From: Fidelibacterota bacterium
GTDB taxonomy: Bacteria > Bipolaricaulota > Bipolaricaulia > Bipolaricaulales > Bipolaricaulaceae
Assembly (NCBI GenBank): GCA_024277405.1
Contig: JAJRVI010000162.1
Span: forward strand, 1 to 6,303
Direction: 5' to 3'
DNA length: 6,303 nt
Below the pieces are notes generated by a model. That model was not told the origin of the DNA. It did no database searches and saw only the letters and a list, made by a program, of their open reading frames with translations. The position numbers were made by a program, and so were the translations under genes. Shown here one piece after another: positions 4,937 through 6,303 of this stretch (the first letter of the stretch is position 1; every line of letters starts with the position of its first letter).

Positions 4937-6303
4937 CGTCGCCGCCCCCCCTTGGGCCGCGGCGGTGCCGTCACCCCGGCGCGGGCGAGCTCCCAGTGGA
5001 CCACCGCTTGCATGATGCTCTGGATGGATGAGTAGAGGAACCAGTAGAGCCAGAGCCCCGCGGGGAAGTTGCGGAACATGAAGGCGAAGAAGAGGGGGAA
5101 GATCCAACCGATGAGCTGTGTCCCGCCCCTCGCCTGGGCGGGCGCCCGACGCGTGGTGAACCACTGCCCCAGGAGCTGCACCGCCACCGTGAGGGCGATG
5201 ATGATGTAGTAGGGATCGGGCAGGGAAAGGTCGGGGATCCACAGGAATGGGGGTGAGAGGTGGAAGAGCTCGGCCGAGTTGAAGATCGACTGCCAGAGGA
5301 GGATCAGGAACGGGAACTGCAGCAGAAGGGGCATACACCCCCCCAAGGGGTTCACCTTCTCCTGGCGGTAGAGCTCCACCAGGTGCTTCTGCAACGCCTC
5401 CTTGTCCTCCTTGTAGAGCCGCTGGAGGCGCTGGATCTTGGGCTGGAGCCGCTGCATCTTGGCCATGGAGCGGATCTGGCTCCGGGTCAGGGGGAAGAGG
5501 AAGAGCTGGGCCGTGAGAGTGAAGAGGACGATGGCCCAGCCGTAGTTACCGGTGGCGTGGTAGAGGGCCTCCAGGAACTTGATCACCCCCACCAGGAACC
5601 GCGAGAAGAACCCCAGCTCGACGATCCCCTCCAGCCCCGCCTTCTCCAGGAGGATGTACCGGTTCCTCCCGGCGTACAGGGTGAACCGGAGGCTCAACTC
5701 GCCCGCGAGCTCCGGGATCTCGAGCCCGAACACGGGCTGCCCGGCCGCGTTCCTCCCGCGGAAGGGAACCACCGGGGGATTTCCCTCCAGCTTCCAGAAG
5801 AAAACCGAGAGCCGCCCCACGAGGCCGAGCCCCTCGAAGCGCTCGTAGGACCCAGGCGCCAGGGGGGACTCCACGGCCTCGCCGTCATAGAGGTAGACGA
5901 GCCCGGGGGCGTCCTTCTCCTGGGGGAGATGGCCGAGGATGAGCTTTATCCCCTTGGCTTCGCCGACGAGCCTCACCGTCACCGGGGCGGTGTAAACGGC
6001 CTTCTCGGCGATGACGAACGCCTTCTCCACCGTGAGATCGCCCTCGTTGCGGACGAGGCGGACCACCACCTCATCGGGGGCCCGCTGATCGTACGAGAGC
6101 TCGTAGGGCGGGAGCTCGGCGGGGGGCTCGCCGTTGGCCCAGATCTCCAGGGGCAGGCTCACCCCCTGGACGAGGTCGAACCCCCTGTCCCCTTTCCGCG
6201 GGACCCAGCCGGGGACCGCGTCCAGGGCCGTGGTCCCGTACGGCGCGAAGTAGAGGTACCCCGAGGCCAGCACCCCCCCGCGTTCCCAGAAGCGGTAACG
6301 CAC
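4933..6303 (-). CDS. yidC: Membrane protein insertase YidC/OxaA (5' end outside window)
   Basis: YidC inserts and folds inner-membrane proteins, alone or with SecYEG. The frame is open to the window edge, and the edge codon is GTG, so the N-terminal membrane anchor and first part of the extra-membrane domain are missing. Residues here count from the edge. Residues 1-215 are the beta-rich P1 domain typical of diderm YidC. The core begins near 233: TM2 with GNYGWAIVLF (252-261), PLTRSQIRSMAKMQ (271-284), a charged coiled hairpin (285-316), KVNPLGGCMPLLLQFP (316-331), TM3, TM4 about 363-381, TM5 about 397-413 and TM6 about 415-434. A basic tail (RPKGGRRR) could contact ribosomes. Where YidC normally has an arginine in the hydrophilic groove (E. 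coli R366, B. subtilis R73), this protein has Q266. The rpmH-rnpA genes that often precede yidC would lie beyond 6303. khpB follows with a 4-bp overlap. Confidence 0.96.
   Translation of the reverse strand: MRYRFWERGGVLASGYLYFAPYGTTALDAVPGWVPRKGDRGFDLVQGVSLPLEIWANGEPPAELPPYELSYDQRAPDEVVVRLVRNEGDLTVEKAFVIAEKAVYTAPVTVRLVGEAKGIKLILGHLPQEKDAPGLVYLYDGEAVESPLAPGSYERFEGLGLVGRLSVFFWKLEGNPPVVPFRGRNAAGQPVFGLEIPELAGELSLRFTLYAGRNRYILLEKAGLEGIVELGFFSRFLVGVIKFLEALYHATGNYGWAIVLFTLTAQLFLFPLTRSQIRSMAKMQRLQPKIQRLQRLYKEDKEALQKHLVELYRQEKVNPLGGCMPLLLQFPFLILLWQSIFNSAELFHLSPPFLWIPDLSLPDPYYIIIALTVAVQLLGQWFTTRRAPAQARGGTQLIGWIFPLFFAFMFRNFPAGLWLYWFLYSSIQSIMQAVVHWELARAGVTAPPRPKGGRRR

Noticed and set aside
4937..5338. 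Upstream extension of the khpB frame to a 282-residue protein
   Set aside because: The added part is proline-rich, lies entirely inside yidC in another frame and matches nothing; the ATG at 4936 has a ribosome site and an ATGA overlap.

Overview
The window is gene-dense, GC-rich bacterial chromosomal DNA with no visible mobile element, CRISPR array, tRNA or rRNA. The YidC homologue has a large extra-membrane domain ahead of its membrane core, as in diderm (Gram-negative-type) bacteria. The hybrid cluster protein is the short class III form, usual in anaerobes and thermophiles. A TatT-like TRAP-transporter protein and a TagA/WecG glycosyltransferase also fit an anaerobic diderm from a deep-branching lineage. 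The phylum cannot be fixed from the sequence; a Bipolaricaulota-like lineage is only a guess.

Layout: (1) 1-995, plus strand: the 3' part of a TatT-like gene and, with a 4-bp ATGA overlap, a small gene of unknown function. (2) 996-1035: a perfect 10-bp-stem GC hairpin between convergent genes, a likely bidirectional terminator. (3) 1036-2340, minus strand: class III hybrid cluster protein (hcp) with every cluster ligand present. (4) 2341-2513: a divergent control region with three inverted repeats and a recognisable promoter. (5) 2514-3697, plus strand: rpsT (ribosomal protein S20), which has no ATG, GTG or TTG start and appears to begin at AUU, then secF 8 bp downstream. (6) 3698-3725: a 28-bp convergent gap. 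(7) 3726-6303, minus strand: yidC (5' end outside the window), a KhpB/Jag-like RNA-binding protein and a TagA/WecG glycosyltransferase, joined by two ATGA stop/start overlaps.

Two membrane-biogenesis loci therefore face each other: secF (Sec translocon accessory) with rpsT, and yidC (membrane insertase) with khpB, ending in a cell-surface glycosyltransferase. Hcp is a separate nitrosative/oxidative stress gene that shares its upstream region with rpsT-secF. The points most worth a second look are the AUU start of rpsT, secF without an adjacent secD, the glutamine in place of the conserved groove arginine of YidC, the lost GXXG loop in the Jag-like protein, and the palindromes between hcp and rpsT.
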